Numbered from the stretch's first letter, positions 1 through 8,616 are shown. The stretch: DNA of 64,000 nt from Bradyrhizobium xenonodulans (GCF_027594865.1 NZ_CP089391.1:496001-560000); one strand, 5' to 3'. A program made the numbers and translations. The notes: generated from the letters alone by a model not told the origin.

Positions 1-297
1 GCTCACCGCGAGGAACGGCTGCGAGCGCACGCCCGCGATCAGCACGCGGTGGTCGGGCGTGATGGCAAGCGGCGTCGAGGATCCCGGCTTTTCGACGCCG
101 GTGAAGGCGGCGGTCTGCACCGGGGTCATCTCGCCGCTCTCGGCCATCTTGAACACGCTGATGTCGTTGCTGTCGGCGTTGCCGACATAGGCAAAGGTCT
201 CGGCCATGCCGGGGCGGGCTCCAGAAACGAGAGTGAGGAAGGCGAGGGTGGTGGCGATCGCAGCGCGCGGGGCGATGCGGCGTGTCGGTCTCAACAT
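1..297 (-). CDS. Lactonase-family beta-propeller protein, N-terminal part (runs off the window)
   Basis: The visible 99 residues begin with an arginine-rich n-region and a hydrophobic stretch (about residues 13-27) ending near an Ala-Glu site, so it is probably exported. The mature part starts FAYVGNADSNDISVFKM and continues with VLIAGVRSQPFLAVS, the blade pattern of the 6-phosphogluconolactonase/YkgB-like seven-bladed propeller family. The ATG at 295-297 sits behind a strong AAGGAGG ribosome site. The remainder lies before base 1, so the active-site region cannot be checked. It could be another YVTN/NHL-type propeller. The family call rests on pattern recognition only. Confidence 0.6.
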   Translation of the reverse strand, partial: MLRPTRRIAPRAAIATTLAFLTLVSGARPGMAETFAYVGNADSNDISVFKMAESGEMTPVQTAAFTGVEKPGSSTPLAITPDHRVLIAGVRSQPFLAVS

Positions 298-423
298 GGG
301 GTCCTCCTTACAGCCGGTGCGGCCTTGTCATTTTGCCGTGGAAGATAGCGGGAGCCGCGCCACCGTACCAAATTCCAGTTGGGGATCGATCGATGCTGAA
401 ATTGTATCGGTCGCGCCGGATCG

Positions 424-561
424 CTACCGCGCCGCGGCCGTCTGGCTGCGCGAAGGCAGATGGAGACCGGACGCAGTGTCAGGCGCCCCGAGCAGGCCCC
501 AGACGGCCACCGCAAGCAGCGCGCAGGTCAAAATGGTCCAGGCGACCAGTCGTTTCCGCAT
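424..561 (-). CDS. Small single-span membrane protein, hypothetical (45 aa)
   Basis: The peptide starts MRKRLVAWTILTCALL and consists of a positive n-region, one hydrophobic helix (about residues 6-25) and a short Ser/Arg-rich tail. That is the profile of a small inner-membrane protein or an uncleaved signal anchor. The leader contains GGACGGA before the ATG, a moderate ribosome site. Directly upstream (581-622) are three imperfect copies of a 14-15 bp unit. No family is recognised. It could be spurious, but amino-acid composition and topology favour a real gene. Confidence 0.35.
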   Translation of the reverse strand: MRKRLVAWTILTCALLAVAVWGLLGAPDTASGLHLPSRSQTAAAR

Positions 562-580
562 CAAATCCGTCCGCCAATTG

Positions 581-622
581 GAATGCGCCAAGTAGAATGC
601 GCCAAGTGGGAATGCACCAAGG
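581..622. repeat. Three imperfect tandem copies of GAATGCGCCAAGT
   Basis: Copies begin at 581, 595 and 610 with a 14-15 bp period; the third carries one substitution (GAATGCACCAAGG). The array lies in the leader of the small membrane protein at 424-561. Other short tandem duplications in this window lie in leaders or gene ends (5975-6012, 17564-17589, 57293-57322). Confidence 0.7.
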
Positions 623-731
623 CGCGTAGATGATCGTGCACTGCAAATGGCGGCGATCCTATGAACTCGCTCACAGGCGAAAACAGCTCGCGCAATTGCG
701 AACCAATGCCGCGCCAGCGCATTGACCCGGC

Positions 732-908
732 ATGCCCCGTGAAAACGACCTCGAAGGCAAGCCCGACATGGGCGGCAAGCATGGCGGCCAGAAAGGCCAG
801 CCCAAGCCGCCGCCGCGTCCGCCCGAGGGCGAGCGCGACGAGGATGTCGTGGCAAAGCGCCACACCGGCCAAACCGATCGCGGCTCACCGCCGACCAAGC
901 AAAAATAG
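732..908 (+). CDS. Small hydrophilic Pro/Gly-rich protein, hypothetical (58 aa)
   Basis: The frame reads MPRENDLEGKPDMGGKHGG and goes on through a Lys/Pro-rich stretch to an acidic-basic tail ending PPTKQK. The composition is balanced in charge, with no cysteine and no hydrophobic core, as in small disordered stress-type proteins, and unlike the Arg-rich translations of shadow frames here. No convincing ribosome site lies before the ATG, and a longer open frame exists on the other strand, so the call is tentative. No family is recognised. Confidence 0.35.
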   Translation: MPRENDLEGKPDMGGKHGGQKGQPKPPPRPPEGERDEDVVAKRHTGQTDRGSPPTKQK

Positions 909-949
909 CGCTACGCTTCGCCCGCACACGCCCTGCCGCAATCGCGCCG

Positions 950-974
950 GGAACGGCAGCGTTGCCTTGCAGTT
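950..974 (+). promoter_or_regulatory. Putative EcfG (general stress) promoter
   Basis: GGAAC at 950-954, 16 bases, then AGTT at 971-974. The EcfG consensus in Bradyrhizobium and relatives is GGAAC-N16/17-CGTT, so there is one mismatch in the -10. It lies 45 bases before the start of the 40-residue membrane protein at 1019. Confidence 0.5.
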
Positions 975-1018
975 AGCTTGGTCCTGCGGGCGGAGGAGAT
1001 CGAACTGGAGGCTGGCAG

Positions 1019-1141
1019 ATGTTTTGGATCTATTGGAACACCGCCTGGTCGCTGATCATCAGCGGCATCTGGGTCGCTACCATCGTCAGCCATCCCGATT
1101 CCGAAATCGCCGAAGTGCGCGCCGCAAGACGGCTGATGTGA
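1019..1141 (+). CDS. Small membrane protein, probably stress-induced (40 aa)
   Basis: The peptide starts MFWIYWNTAWSLIISGIWVA and is one Trp-rich transmembrane helix (about residues 2-24) followed by a short charged cytoplasmic-type tail (HPDSEIAEVRAARRLM). The ATG follows GGAGG with 7-base spacing, a strong ribosome site. An EcfG-like promoter (950-974) is placed correctly upstream. Promoter, ribosome site and helix together make this a credible gene although it is too short for most ORF callers. No family is recognised. A role in the envelope stress response is inference from the promoter only. Confidence 0.55.
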   Translation: MFWIYWNTAWSLIISGIWVATIVSHPDSEIAEVRAARRLM

Positions 1142-1157
1142 ATTTGCGCGATCGCAA

Positions 1158-1847
1158 TCAACCGATCGCGAAGTCGGCCGCGGTCTCGGCGTGAATGGCC
1201 GTCGTGTCGAAGGTCTCGACCGTCGTGTCGTCCTGGCCGACCAGCATCGTGATCTCGGTGCAGCCGAGGATGATGCACTCGGCGCCGCGGGCAACCAGCG
1301 CCGCCATCGCGTCCTGATAGCGGCGGCGCGAGGGTGCGGAAATGATTCCAAGGCACAGCTCGTCGTAGATGATGCGGTTCACGTCGGCCTGCGTGTCGGC
1401 GGGAGGAAGCAGAACATCGAGATCGTGCGCGCGCAACCGGTCGACGTAAAACTCTTCCTCCATCGTGAACTTGGTGCCGAGCAGTCCGACCCGCCGGTAC
1501 CCTTTGGCGCGGATTCGCTTCGCCGTCGCATCGCCGATGTGAATGAAGGGAATGGTCACGCGCGAGGTGATGTCGGGGGCCAGCTTGTGCATCGTGTTGG
1601 TGCACAGCACGATCGCGCGCGCGCCGGCGCCTTCAAGCCGCCGTGCGACCTCCGCCAGGCTTGCCGCCGCCTCGTTCCAGCGGCCGGCATATTGCATCTC
1701 CTTGATCTCTTGGAAGTCGTAGGAATACATCAACAGCGGAGCCGAATGCAGCTTGCCCAGGCGATCGCGGATCCGCTCGTTGATGAGCTTGTAGTAGAGC
1801 GCGGTGCTCTCCCAGCTCATGCCTCCAATCAGGCCAATCGTCTGCAT
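1158..1847 (-). CDS. Aspartate/glutamate racemase family protein
   Basis: This 229-residue protein fits the PLP-independent Asp/Glu racemase family (YgeA/RacX-like), which interconverts amino-acid enantiomers with two cysteines as acid and base. The N-terminus MQTIGLIGGMSWEST is the family signature. The two catalytic cysteines are present: Cys82 in LCTNTMH and Cys196 in LGCTEI. The length is normal for the family. The ATG has GGAG 8 bases upstream. The exact substrate cannot be read from the sequence; D-aspartate, D-glutamate or a broader amino-acid range are all possible. No operon partner is evident. Confidence 0.85.
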   Translation of the reverse strand: MQTIGLIGGMSWESTALYYKLINERIRDRLGKLHSAPLLMYSYDFQEIKEMQYAGRWNEAAASLAEVARRLEGAGARAIVLCTNTMHKLAPDITSRVTIPFIHIGDATAKRIRAKGYRRVGLLGTKFTMEEEFYVDRLRAHDLDVLLPPADTQADVNRIIYDELCLGIISAPSRRRYQDAMAALVARGAECIILGCTEITMLVGQDDTTVETFDTTAIHAETAADFAIG

Positions 1848-1983
1848 TCTGCGGCTCCGATGATTTCAATCGGATCCTAGCCGAAGACGCGCAGGCCCGC
1901 CATCATGATGCGGAATGATTGTCTTGCCGCGGACGCACGCCGCCCGAACGATGAGTTGCAGGCGGCGAAGTCGGTGTCGTCAG

Positions 1984-2220
1984 TCAGTGATGGTGATGAC
2001 GCCAGTTGCCGCGTCCCCGATACCAGCCGTAGTGATGTCCGCGATTGCCATGCCAGCCGCCGTGATGGCCGTGACCATGGCCATGGCCGCCACGGACCTG
2101 GATGATCGCTTCATCCTGACCGGTGGCCGGGGGCGCGATGCCCAATCGTGCCGAAGCCGGCGCGGACAGTGCGATCGTCGCGATCAATGCCGTCGCCGCG
2201 GCCAGTGCTGAAAATTTCAT
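1984..2220 (-). CDS. Small secreted His/Gly-rich protein (78 aa)
   Basis: An N-terminal signal peptide (MKFSALAAATALIATIALSAPASA) precedes a short mature chain whose C-terminal third is almost entirely His, Gly, Trp, Tyr and Arg (GHGHGHHGGWHGN and later HHHH). This composition suggests metal binding or an envelope-associated intrinsically disordered protein. The ATG at 2220 is preferred over an in-frame start at 2298 because it has an AGAGGGA ribosome site, begins a proper signal peptide and lies downstream of an EcfG-type promoter at 2281-2305. Similar short His/Tyr/Gly-rich secreted proteins are common in Bradyrhizobium. Metal binding is inferred. Confidence 0.65.
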   Translation of the reverse strand: MKFSALAAATALIATIALSAPASARLGIAPPATGQDEAIIQVRGGHGHGHGHHGGWHGNRGHHYGWYRGRGNWRHHHH

Positions 2221-2280
2221 TGTCGGTCCCTCTCGCTGCTCGTCTGATCCCGGATCGCGCCACGATCGGGGTGGCGCTTC

Positions 2281-2305
2281 AACGGGAAAAATCGGCAATC
2301 GTTCC
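2281..2305 (-). promoter_or_regulatory. Putative EcfG (general stress) promoter, perfect consensus
   Basis: On the minus strand GGAAC (2305-2301), 16 bases, then CGTT (2284-2281). This is an exact match to GGAAC-N16-CGTT. It lies about 60 bases before the start of the His-rich secreted protein at 2220. Confidence 0.6.
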
Positions 2306-2340
2306 CGGCGGCGGGAATGATACAGGGGATGCGGGGCCAG

Positions 2341-5004
2341 CTAAGCCGCCGCAGCCTGCGCCGACAACAATTGCTTCAGCTTCGCCGCGGGCACGGCCGG
2401 GCTGAACAGCCAGCCCTGCATCTGGCTGCATCCGAGCCGCCGCAGCACCTCGCGCTGGGCTTCGGTCTCGACGCCTTCGGCCGTCGTCGCCATGTGGCGA
2501 GCGGCGGCCATGTGCACTACGGCCTGAACGATCGGTGAGGAATCCTCAGACTGACCGATATCGCTGATGAAGCTGCGGTCGATCTTGATCTTGTCGAAGG
2601 GGAAGCGGTGCAGATAGCTCAGCGATGAATAGCCGGTGCCGAAATCGTCGAGCGCGATGCGCACGCCGAGCTCGCGCAGCTGCTGGAGGACAGTCAGCGC
2701 CTCCTCGTCGTCGCGGATCAGGACGGTCTCGGTGATCTCGAGCTCGAGCCGTCCCGGCGTCAGCCCTGATTCCGCCAGCGCGGCTGCGACCTTGAGCGCC
2801 AGCGTCCGCGAGCGGAACTGCACCGGCGAGACGTTGACCGCGATATGGATCTGGCCAGGCCAGCTTGCTGCTTCGGTACAGGCCTGTTTCAACACCCATT
2901 CGCCGATCTCGCCGATCAAGCCCGTCTCCTCCGCAACCGGAATGAAGTCGGCCGGCGAGATCATGCCGCGCTCGGGATGGCGCCAGCGCAGCAGCGCCTC
3001 GCAGCCGGTCACCACATTGGCGGCCAGATCGACCAGCGGCTGGTAATGCACCTCGAATTCGCCGCGGACCAGCGCCTGGCGCAAATCGAGTTCGAGCTGG
3101 CGGCGCAGCCGTGCCTTGGCGTCGTATTCGGGCACGAAGACGCGGAAGGTGCGGCGCCCTTCCGACTTTGCTGCATACATCGCAAGATCGGCGCGCTTGA
3201 GCAGGTCGTCGAGATTGTCGCCATGATCGGGCGCGATCGCGATGCCGATGCTGGCGTCGGTCGGGATCTCCTGGCCCTTGCAGTCCACGGGCGTGCGGAG
3301 CGCCTTGAGGATGTTTTCTGCCAGCGCGGTCAGCTCGCTCGGGTCGCTCATGCCGGCCTTGACGATGGCGAATTCGTCGCCGCCGAGCCGCGCGACGAGA
3401 TCGTTGCCGCTGACGCAGGCGCGCAGGCGGTTCGCCACCTGGCGCAACAACTCGTCGCCGACCTCGTGGCCGAGCGAATCGTTGACGCCCTTGAACTCGT
3501 CGACGTCGATATAGAGGATCGCGAACGGCTTGCCCTCGGCGAGCTCCGCCACCCGGCGCTCCAGATGGCCGCGCATCAGCACGCGGTTGGGCAGGTCGGT
3601 CAGCGCGTCGTAATGCGCCATATGCGCGATGCGCTCGTCGGCGCGGATACGCTCGGTGACGTCGTCATGGGTGGCGAGCCAGCCGCCGCCGGCGGCGGGC
3701 TGGTTCTTGATCTCGATCAGGCGGCCGTCGGCCGTCTCGATGATGGCACTGTGCGTCTGCCCGACGCTGTCCAGAATGCCGTCGCAGTAAGTGTCAACGT
3801 CGCCGTGGAACGAGCCGGTCTCGAAGCGATGCTGGATCACGTCGCGGAAATAGGCGCCGGGCTTCACCAATTCGGCCGACAGCCCGTACATCCCGATGTA
3901 ACGGCTGTTACAGACGATCAGCCGCTGGTCCTGGTCGAACATCAGCAAGCCCTGCGTCATCGTGTTCATCGCCGTGTCGAGCCGCTGCTTCTCGACCGAG
4001 AGCCGCTGCGTCATCTGGCGGAAGATCAGGAACAGCGTCAGCACGAGCAGGCCGATCGACAGCACGGCGACGGTGACGAAGAATTTCGTCTGCGTGCGCC
4101 AGGTCGCGAGCGTGGCGTCCAGCGACTTGGTCGCGACCACGACCAGCGGCTCGCCGGTCAGCATGCGCGAGGCGACGATGCGGTCCTTGCCGTCGATCGG
4201 GCTCGCGAGCTGCGTCGTGACGAAGGTGCGCTCGAACACCGCCATCTGTTCCGGCGTGCCCTTGCGGTAGTTTTGCCCGATCATCGCATCGACATGCGGA
4301 ATGCGCGCGAGCAGCTGGCCGTTCTGATGGTGCATCGCGACCGAGGATTCCTCGCCGAGCCCGGCCGAGGCGAAGAAGGCTTCGAGCTGTTCGGGCGAAA
4401 TCGCCCGCGATACGATGCCGAAGAACTCGCCATGCGGACCGGTGACACGCCGCGCGAACACGATCGCAGGCCCGTTGCCGATCCGGCCGCTCACGACCTC
4501 GACCTCTTCCTGCGAGGCCGGATCATTCTTGAGACGCTTGAAATAGCCGCGGTCGGCGACGGTGACGTCGGCGACCGGCCAGCGCCGCGAGGAGTTGATC
4601 AGCACGCCGTCAGCATCGAATACATTGGCGCCGGCGACGTCGGACCAGCCGCTGGCTTTTGCGCGCAGCACCTCGTGCATCGCAAGCGTGGCCATCTCGC
4701 TGCGGAACACATCGGCGGATTCGATGCCATGGCTTTCGAGTTCCGCGATGACGCTCTTCTGGAGCACCGCAAAGGCCTCGAATTCGCGGTCGAAATGCCG
4801 GGCGAGCAGGCGCACGGAGTTTTCCAGGCTGTCACGGCCGCTTTCGATGGCATTCTGGCGGAAGCGGTCGACGGTGAGCGCGGTGCCGATGGCCATCGCG
4901 ACCATCAGCACGACGCCGCCGGCGATCAGCCACGTCAGCGGTGCGCCCTGCCAACGGCGGAGCAACGCGCGCATGCGCGTGGTCCATCGAATTGATGTGC
5001 CCAT
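2341..5004 (-). CDS. Membrane GGDEF-EAL protein (cyclic di-GMP synthesis/hydrolysis) with periplasmic sensor and PAS domain
   Basis: This 887-residue inner-membrane protein has a first helix at about 24-45, a periplasmic Cache-like region at about 46-305, and a second helix at about 308-328. A PAS-like segment follows at about 340-455, then GGDEF at about 460-625 and EAL at about 635-880. The GGDEF motif is intact (RLGGDEF, 541-545), so diguanylate cyclase activity is possible. The EAL signature is also intact (CEALLRWRHP, Glu669), with the later DDFGTGYSS loop, so phosphodiesterase activity is possible. Both domains look competent; which dominates cannot be told. The ATG has GGGAGGG upstream. 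It appears monocistronic. The Cache ligand is unknown. Confidence 0.9.
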   Translation of the reverse strand: MGTSIRWTTRMRALLRRWQGAPLTWLIAGGVVLMVAMAIGTALTVDRFRQNAIESGRDSLENSVRLLARHFDREFEAFAVLQKSVIAELESHGIESADVFRSEMATLAMHEVLRAKASGWSDVAGANVFDADGVLINSSRRWPVADVTVADRGYFKRLKNDPASQEEVEVVSGRIGNGPAIVFARRVTGPHGEFFGIVSRAISPEQLEAFFASAGLGEESSVAMHHQNGQLLARIPHVDAMIGQNYRKGTPEQMAVFERTFVTTQLASPIDGKDRIVASRMLTGEPLVVVATKSLDATLATWRTQTKFFVTVAVLSIGLLVLTLFLIFRQMTQRLSVEKQRLDTAMNTMTQGLLMFDQDQRLIVCNSRYIGMYGLSAELVKPGAYFRDVIQHRFETGSFHGDVDTYCDGILDSVGQTHSAIIETADGRLIEIKNQPAAGGGWLATHDDVTERIRADERIAHMAHYDALTDLPNRVLMRGHLERRVAELAEGKPFAILYIDVDEFKGVNDSLGHEVGDELLRQVANRLRACVSGNDLVARLGGDEFAIVKAGMSDPSELTALAENILKALRTPVDCKGQEIPTDASIGIAIAPDHGDNLDDLLKRADLAMYAAKSEGRRTFRVFVPEYDAKARLRRQLELDLRQALVRGEFEVHYQPLVDLAANVVTGCEALLRWRHPERGMISPADFIPVAEETGLIGEIGEWVLKQACTEAASWPGQIHIAVNVSPVQFRSRTLALKVAAALAESGLTPGRLELEITETVLIRDDEEALTVLQQLRELGVRIALDDFGTGYSSLSYLHRFPFDKIKIDRSFISDIGQSEDSSPIVQAVVHMAAARHMATTAEGVETEAQREVLRRLGCSQMQGWLFSPAVPAAKLKQLLSAQAAAA

Positions 5005-5121
5005 CCAGCCCTCCCGTGGGATGCAAGATGCAGCAAAACCGACAAGACCGGGTTACCAGTGAAGGTTAGGAGAGTATGAATTGGAGCGGAATCAGGGAGT
5101 TGGTTCCCGGGCCGCCGGCGC

Positions 5122-5817
5122 TCACCGCCGGATTTCCCACCTCAAGGCTTCCGCATTTCCCTTCACGAACATCGCCGGCACGTCAAACGTCCCGGTCTTG
5201 AGGTCATAGCGGCAGCGCCAGTCGGCCAGTCCCTTCACGGCGACGTTCTTCGGATGCTTGTCCATGGCGCCCGAGAGCGAGATCACGAGGTAGCGGTTGT
5301 CGGGCCATTTCACGCCGAGGCCGCGATAGGCCTCTTCGGTGCCTTTCACGAGATTGGCCGAGATGTGGTAGTCGAGCTTCATCTTCTTCGTGTCCGGCCG
5401 GCCGTGGAAATAGGCCCAGGCGAGGTCGCTCAGCGAGGTCCTGGTCGCGCTCGCGAAGGCGCCGTTCTCGACGTGGTAGAGAAACAGATCCTGCGCGCCG
5501 GAGCCGGTCTTCTGCATCCGCACCAGCCATTGCGAGTCGTTGGTGAAGCGGAAGCCGGCGCCATAGCCCTGCTCCGGCTTCAGCTCCGTCATCTGCTCGC
5601 CGTGCCGCGCCCAGACCTGCCATTTGACGCCGAAAAGGTCTTCACTGTCCTTCATGTACTGCTCGAGCCGGGTAGCGCCGTCCGGCGAGGTGAAGGCGAG
5701 ATCGGCATCGTCGGTAAGGATGAACCCCGGCGGCGGCCCCGATGCGGCGAGTGCGGGGGAGGCTGCGAGCACAAGGGCAAGCGCCAGCCATGGCGCGCGG
5801 CGGCAAAATGCGTTCAC
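5122..5817 (-). CDS. Periplasmic protein of unknown function
   Basis: This 231-residue protein starts at GTG with a classic signal peptide (MNAFCRRAPWLALALVLAASPALAA). The mature part is soluble, rich in aromatic residues and charged, and contains two cysteines, one in the signal peptide and one near the C-terminus (WRCRYDL). I do not recognise a family. The GTG start is supported by the signal peptide beginning there and by AGGGA in the leader. It stands alone between the GGDEF-EAL gene and the divergent LysM gene. Confidence 0.6.
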   Translation of the reverse strand: MNAFCRRAPWLALALVLAASPALAASGPPPGFILTDDADLAFTSPDGATRLEQYMKDSEDLFGVKWQVWARHGEQMTELKPEQGYGAGFRFTNDSQWLVRMQKTGSGAQDLFLYHVENGAFASATRTSLSDLAWAYFHGRPDTKKMKLDYHISANLVKGTEEAYRGLGVKWPDNRYLVISLSGAMDKHPKNVAVKGLADWRCRYDLKTGTFDVPAMFVKGNAEALRWEIRR

Positions 5818-5974
5818 GGAAAAAATCCCTAAAAATACTGCGCTGCGGTCTCGCTCATTTGACGCCGACGGGGCCGCACCGGTTCACCGGAACGGCGAGG
5901 CACTCATCCTATCGAACGTCTTGCTGCCGTGGCCAAATCGGCGCAACGTGCCGGCCTCGGCCAATTTGCGACCC

Positions 5975-6012
5975 AAGGCTCGTTTGATCTAAGGCTCGTT
6001 TCAAGGCTCGTT
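5975..6012. repeat. Three copies of AAGGCTCGTT in the LysM gene leader
   Basis: Exact 10-bp copies at 5975-5984, 5991-6000 and 6003-6012, with a partial fourth (AGGTTCGTT) just after. They end 15 bases before the ATG at 6027 and occupy the region where a ribosome site would lie. Confidence 0.75.
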
Positions 6013-6026
6013 GAGGTTCGTTTCCG

Positions 6027-7091
6027 ATGATGACCGCTTCCAAAGCCTTCATTGCATTCTGTCTGCTCGCATTGGCCGGCACCGTGCTAGTGATCGGGCC
6101 CACCGAGTTGCGCCGCCTGCTGCCGGGCGGCGCGCAGACCGACATCGTGGCGGCCGCGAAGCCGGAGGCCAAACCTGACGCCAAGGTCGAAGCGAAAGCC
6201 GAGTCCAAGCCCCTGTCCAAGCCAGACACCCGGCCGGACGAGCCGAAGCTTGCCGCCAGCACGCCGCCGGCGCCGTCCGCGGCTCCGGTTCCCGCGCCGA
6301 AGGCCGATGCGCTGGCCGAGACGCAGAAGGAGGTCAATGCGCTGGCCGATCTCGCGCCGGTCAAGCCGCCGGCGGCCGTGGCGGACACCGGTCCCCGTTT
6401 CGACGTCGCCCGCGTCGACGATCATGGCGAGGCCGCGGTGATCGCAGGTCAGGCCGCGCCCGGTGCCAAGGTCGAGCTGCTGCGCGACGGCAAGCCGCTT
6501 TATTCGGTGGTGGCCGATGCGTCGGGCCAGTTCGTGATGACCCCGCCGCAGCTTCCCGCCGGCTCCTATGAATTGACCCTGCGGGCGAAAGCGCCTGACG
6601 GCACCGTCACGCAGTCGGCTCGCACCATGCCGGTGACCGTCGCCGAAGCCGCGCCGCCGCCCGCACGCCCGCTGCCGGCCGCCCGGCAGGAGGCGAAGCA
6701 GGCCGAGAAACCGGACGACAAGTCGGATGTCGTGGCGTCCCTGCCGTCGCCGCGCCTGGCCTCGGCATCGGACAAGCCCGCCGCCCGGCCCCGACTGATG
6801 GGCGCGCCGAAGCCAAGGAGCACGTCAGGCGTCATGGCGCGGGCGCCCGCCGCACCGGCGGCCACGACGGTCGCATCGGCCTCGCCCGCGGAGGTCTTCA
6901 ATGCCGCACCGGCGGAAGCAGGCGGTAACCGGGTCATCTCCCGCGGCGACAGCCTGTGGGCTCTCAGCCGGCTCGCTTACGGCGACGGCGCCCGCTACGC
7001 CGTGATCTTCAACGCCAACCGCAGCAAGATCCACAACCCCAATTTGATCTATCCCGGTCAGACTTTCGTGCTGCCGCAAAAGGCGCCGTGA
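6027..7091 (+). CDS. LysM peptidoglycan-binding protein with Ala/Pro/Lys-rich linker
   Basis: This 354-residue envelope protein has an N-terminal hydrophobic anchor or signal (about residues 5-25). A long Ala/Pro/Lys/Glu low-complexity linker spans about 35-115, an Ig/Big-like middle domain about 125-205, and a second low-complexity linker about 206-300. A C-terminal LysM domain spans about 301-354 (VISRGDSLWALSRLAYGD and NPNLIYPGQTFVLP). LysM binds the glycan of peptidoglycan. The architecture matches alphaproteobacterial LysM proteins commonly annotated near cell-envelope genes. No catalytic domain is visible, so it is probably structural or a scaffold. The leader carries an unusual triple 10-bp repeat. 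Confidence 0.8.
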   Translation: MMTASKAFIAFCLLALAGTVLVIGPTELRRLLPGGAQTDIVAAAKPEAKPDAKVEAKAESKPLSKPDTRPDEPKLAASTPPAPSAAPVPAPKADALAETQKEVNALADLAPVKPPAAVADTGPRFDVARVDDHGEAAVIAGQAAPGAKVELLRDGKPLYSVVADASGQFVMTPPQLPAGSYELTLRAKAPDGTVTQSARTMPVTVAEAAPPPARPLPAARQEAKQAEKPDDKSDVVASLPSPRLASASDKPAARPRLMGAPKPRSTSGVMARAPAAPAATTVASASPAEVFNAAPAEAGGNRVISRGDSLWALSRLAYGDGARYAVIFNANRSKIHNPNLIYPGQTFVLPQKAP

Positions 7092-7270
7092 GCGGTCTCT
7101 CCTCTCCCTCTGCCCGTTCTTACGGGGCCGCGACGAGCTTCGCTCGCGCTGAGAGGTAAGGAAGCCGCGCCGCGACGCTTTGCCCCCGGCAGCCCTCGGA
7201 ACCTTTGGTTCCCCTGCGCGTCATCACGATGCGGCGCGGTGCGCGCTTGGCGCCGGAGGAGGACCAGGAC

Positions 7271-8584
7271 GTGGTCAGCTCAGTGGTCAAACCGCTGGTC
7301 GGGTCAGCGATCATTCCGGGATCACGCATGGGACTGGCGCTGGCAGGCGCAGCCCTCGTTGCTCTGGCCGTGCTGCTGCCTGATAAAGCCGAGGCGCAGT
7401 TCGGAATGCGCGGCGGTCCGCTTGGCGTCGCACAATTTGCCGTGGGTCATGTCATCGGCATGTCGCGCCTGCGCCATAGCCGCATGGCGGCGCGCGGCAG
7501 CCGGTACCGCTCCGCTGCGTTGCGGGCGCAGGACCCGCGCGGTGCCGAGCGCGGCCAACCTTCCAACCCCACCATCCTGCGCGCGGCGCTTTCGGCGCAA
7601 GCTGCGCTGTCTGGCTGGCGTGGCGGCCGCCGCCCGCAGGGCTGGTGGCGCCATCCCGACGGCAGCTACGGCTGGGCCGGCCCGGTGTTCTGGCCGTTCG
7701 CGCATGACGAGCTCACCAATACCGTCGTCTACGGCGATACGACCGGCCTCTCGCTCTACGGCTATGGCGACATCTATGCCGCGATCTTCGCGCCCTATGC
7801 GGCCACCGAGCTTGCCGCCTACACCGCGCCGCAAGGCCGGCGCGCGCGCAAAATTCCGTCGGCACAGAACATCTGCGACGCCAGCGATCCCGCCGGCTTC
7901 CCGGTGGACCGCATCGCCGCCACTGTCCAGCCGAACGAATTGCAGCGCAGCGCACTCGACGATCTCAATGCCGCCTGGCTTGATGCCCGCGACAGCATCC
8001 GCGCGACCTGCCCGGAGCAGGCGCCCGCGACCGCATTGGAGCGCCTCGGCCTGATGCGCGAGCGCATCGAGGCCATGATCAAGGCAACGGACCGGGTCGC
8101 GCCGCCGCTGGCAAAGTTCGAAGGTCTCCTCGACAACAACCAGAAGACAAAGCTCGATGGCCTGGCCCGGGAGCGTCAAGCCGCGCTGGCAGCGGCTCAG
8201 CGCAAGGACGCGCAGGCGGCAAGCGCCTGTGCTGCGGACAGCGATCCCCGCTACGACGAAAAGCTGCAGCGCCAATATGAGCAGCTCGTGCAGCAGCAAT
8301 GGCCCGCGGCCGACATCGCGTCCACGCTCAAGCTCGACGAGATCGCCCGCGCCCGCCTCGAGGTGCTTCAGGACACCACGCTGCGCACGATGGAGACGCT
8401 GAGCCCGTGCCCGTCCAAGGCGGCCGAGACACCGCAAGCCCGCCTCGCCGCCGTGAAGGCGCGGCTTCAGACGATGCTGCAAGCGGTGAGCGGCGTCACC
8501 GATGCGCTCGACGATTTCGAGGCCGACTTGAGCGACGAGCAGAAGGCCGGCTTCGAGGCGATTGGGCCGAAGCGCGGGGCGTGA
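7271..8584 (+). CDS. Spy/CpxP-type (LTXXQ-like) periplasmic protein
   Basis: The chosen GTG start (437 aa) has a near-ideal GGAGGAGGA ribosome site 7 bases upstream; an in-frame start at 7205 lacks one. The N-terminus carries a hydrophobic export segment (MGLALAGAALVALAVLLPDKAEA). A Gly/Arg/Trp-rich region follows, then two helical repeats each opening with a degenerate LTXXQ-like element (QPNELQRSALDDL). Helical repeats with this motif occur in the Spy/CpxP family of periplasmic chaperones, and Bradyrhizobium has many such larger versions. Four or more spaced cysteines could form disulfides. Chaperone activity is inferred. It converges on the RTX gene with a 32-bp gap. Confidence 0.6.
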   Translation: MVSSVVKPLVGSAIIPGSRMGLALAGAALVALAVLLPDKAEAQFGMRGGPLGVAQFAVGHVIGMSRLRHSRMAARGSRYRSAALRAQDPRGAERGQPSNPTILRAALSAQAALSGWRGGRRPQGWWRHPDGSYGWAGPVFWPFAHDELTNTVVYGDTTGLSLYGYGDIYAAIFAPYAATELAAYTAPQGRRARKIPSAQNICDASDPAGFPVDRIAATVQPNELQRSALDDLNAAWLDARDSIRATCPEQAPATALERLGLMRERIEAMIKATDRVAPPLAKFEGLLDNNQKTKLDGLARERQAALAAAQRKDAQAASACAADSDPRYDEKLQRQYEQLVQQQWPAADIASTLKLDEIARARLEVLQDTTLRTMETLSPCPSKAAETPQARLAAVKARLQTMLQAVSGVTDALDDFEADLSDEQKAGFEAIGPKRGA

Positions 8585-8616
8585 TCAGTAGCCCACGCGC
8601 GCTTCAATCTGCAATC

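Noticed and set aside
2845..4995. 716-residue open frame antisense to the GGDEF-EAL gene
   Set aside because: It is the complement of a well-recognised gene. Its translation is Arg/Asp/Ala-rich with no motif, as expected for a shadow frame in GC-rich DNA.
7198..7222. GGAAC-N16-CGTC before the Spy-like gene as a further EcfG promoter
   Set aside because: The last base of the -10 is wrong (CGTC). As an isolated 8-of-9 match in GC-rich DNA it is not convincing without expression data.
7205..7270. Upstream ATG of the Spy-like gene
   Set aside because: The GTG at 7271 has an ideal GGAGGAGGA site; the upstream start has none and adds an Arg/Glu-rich segment ahead of the export signal.
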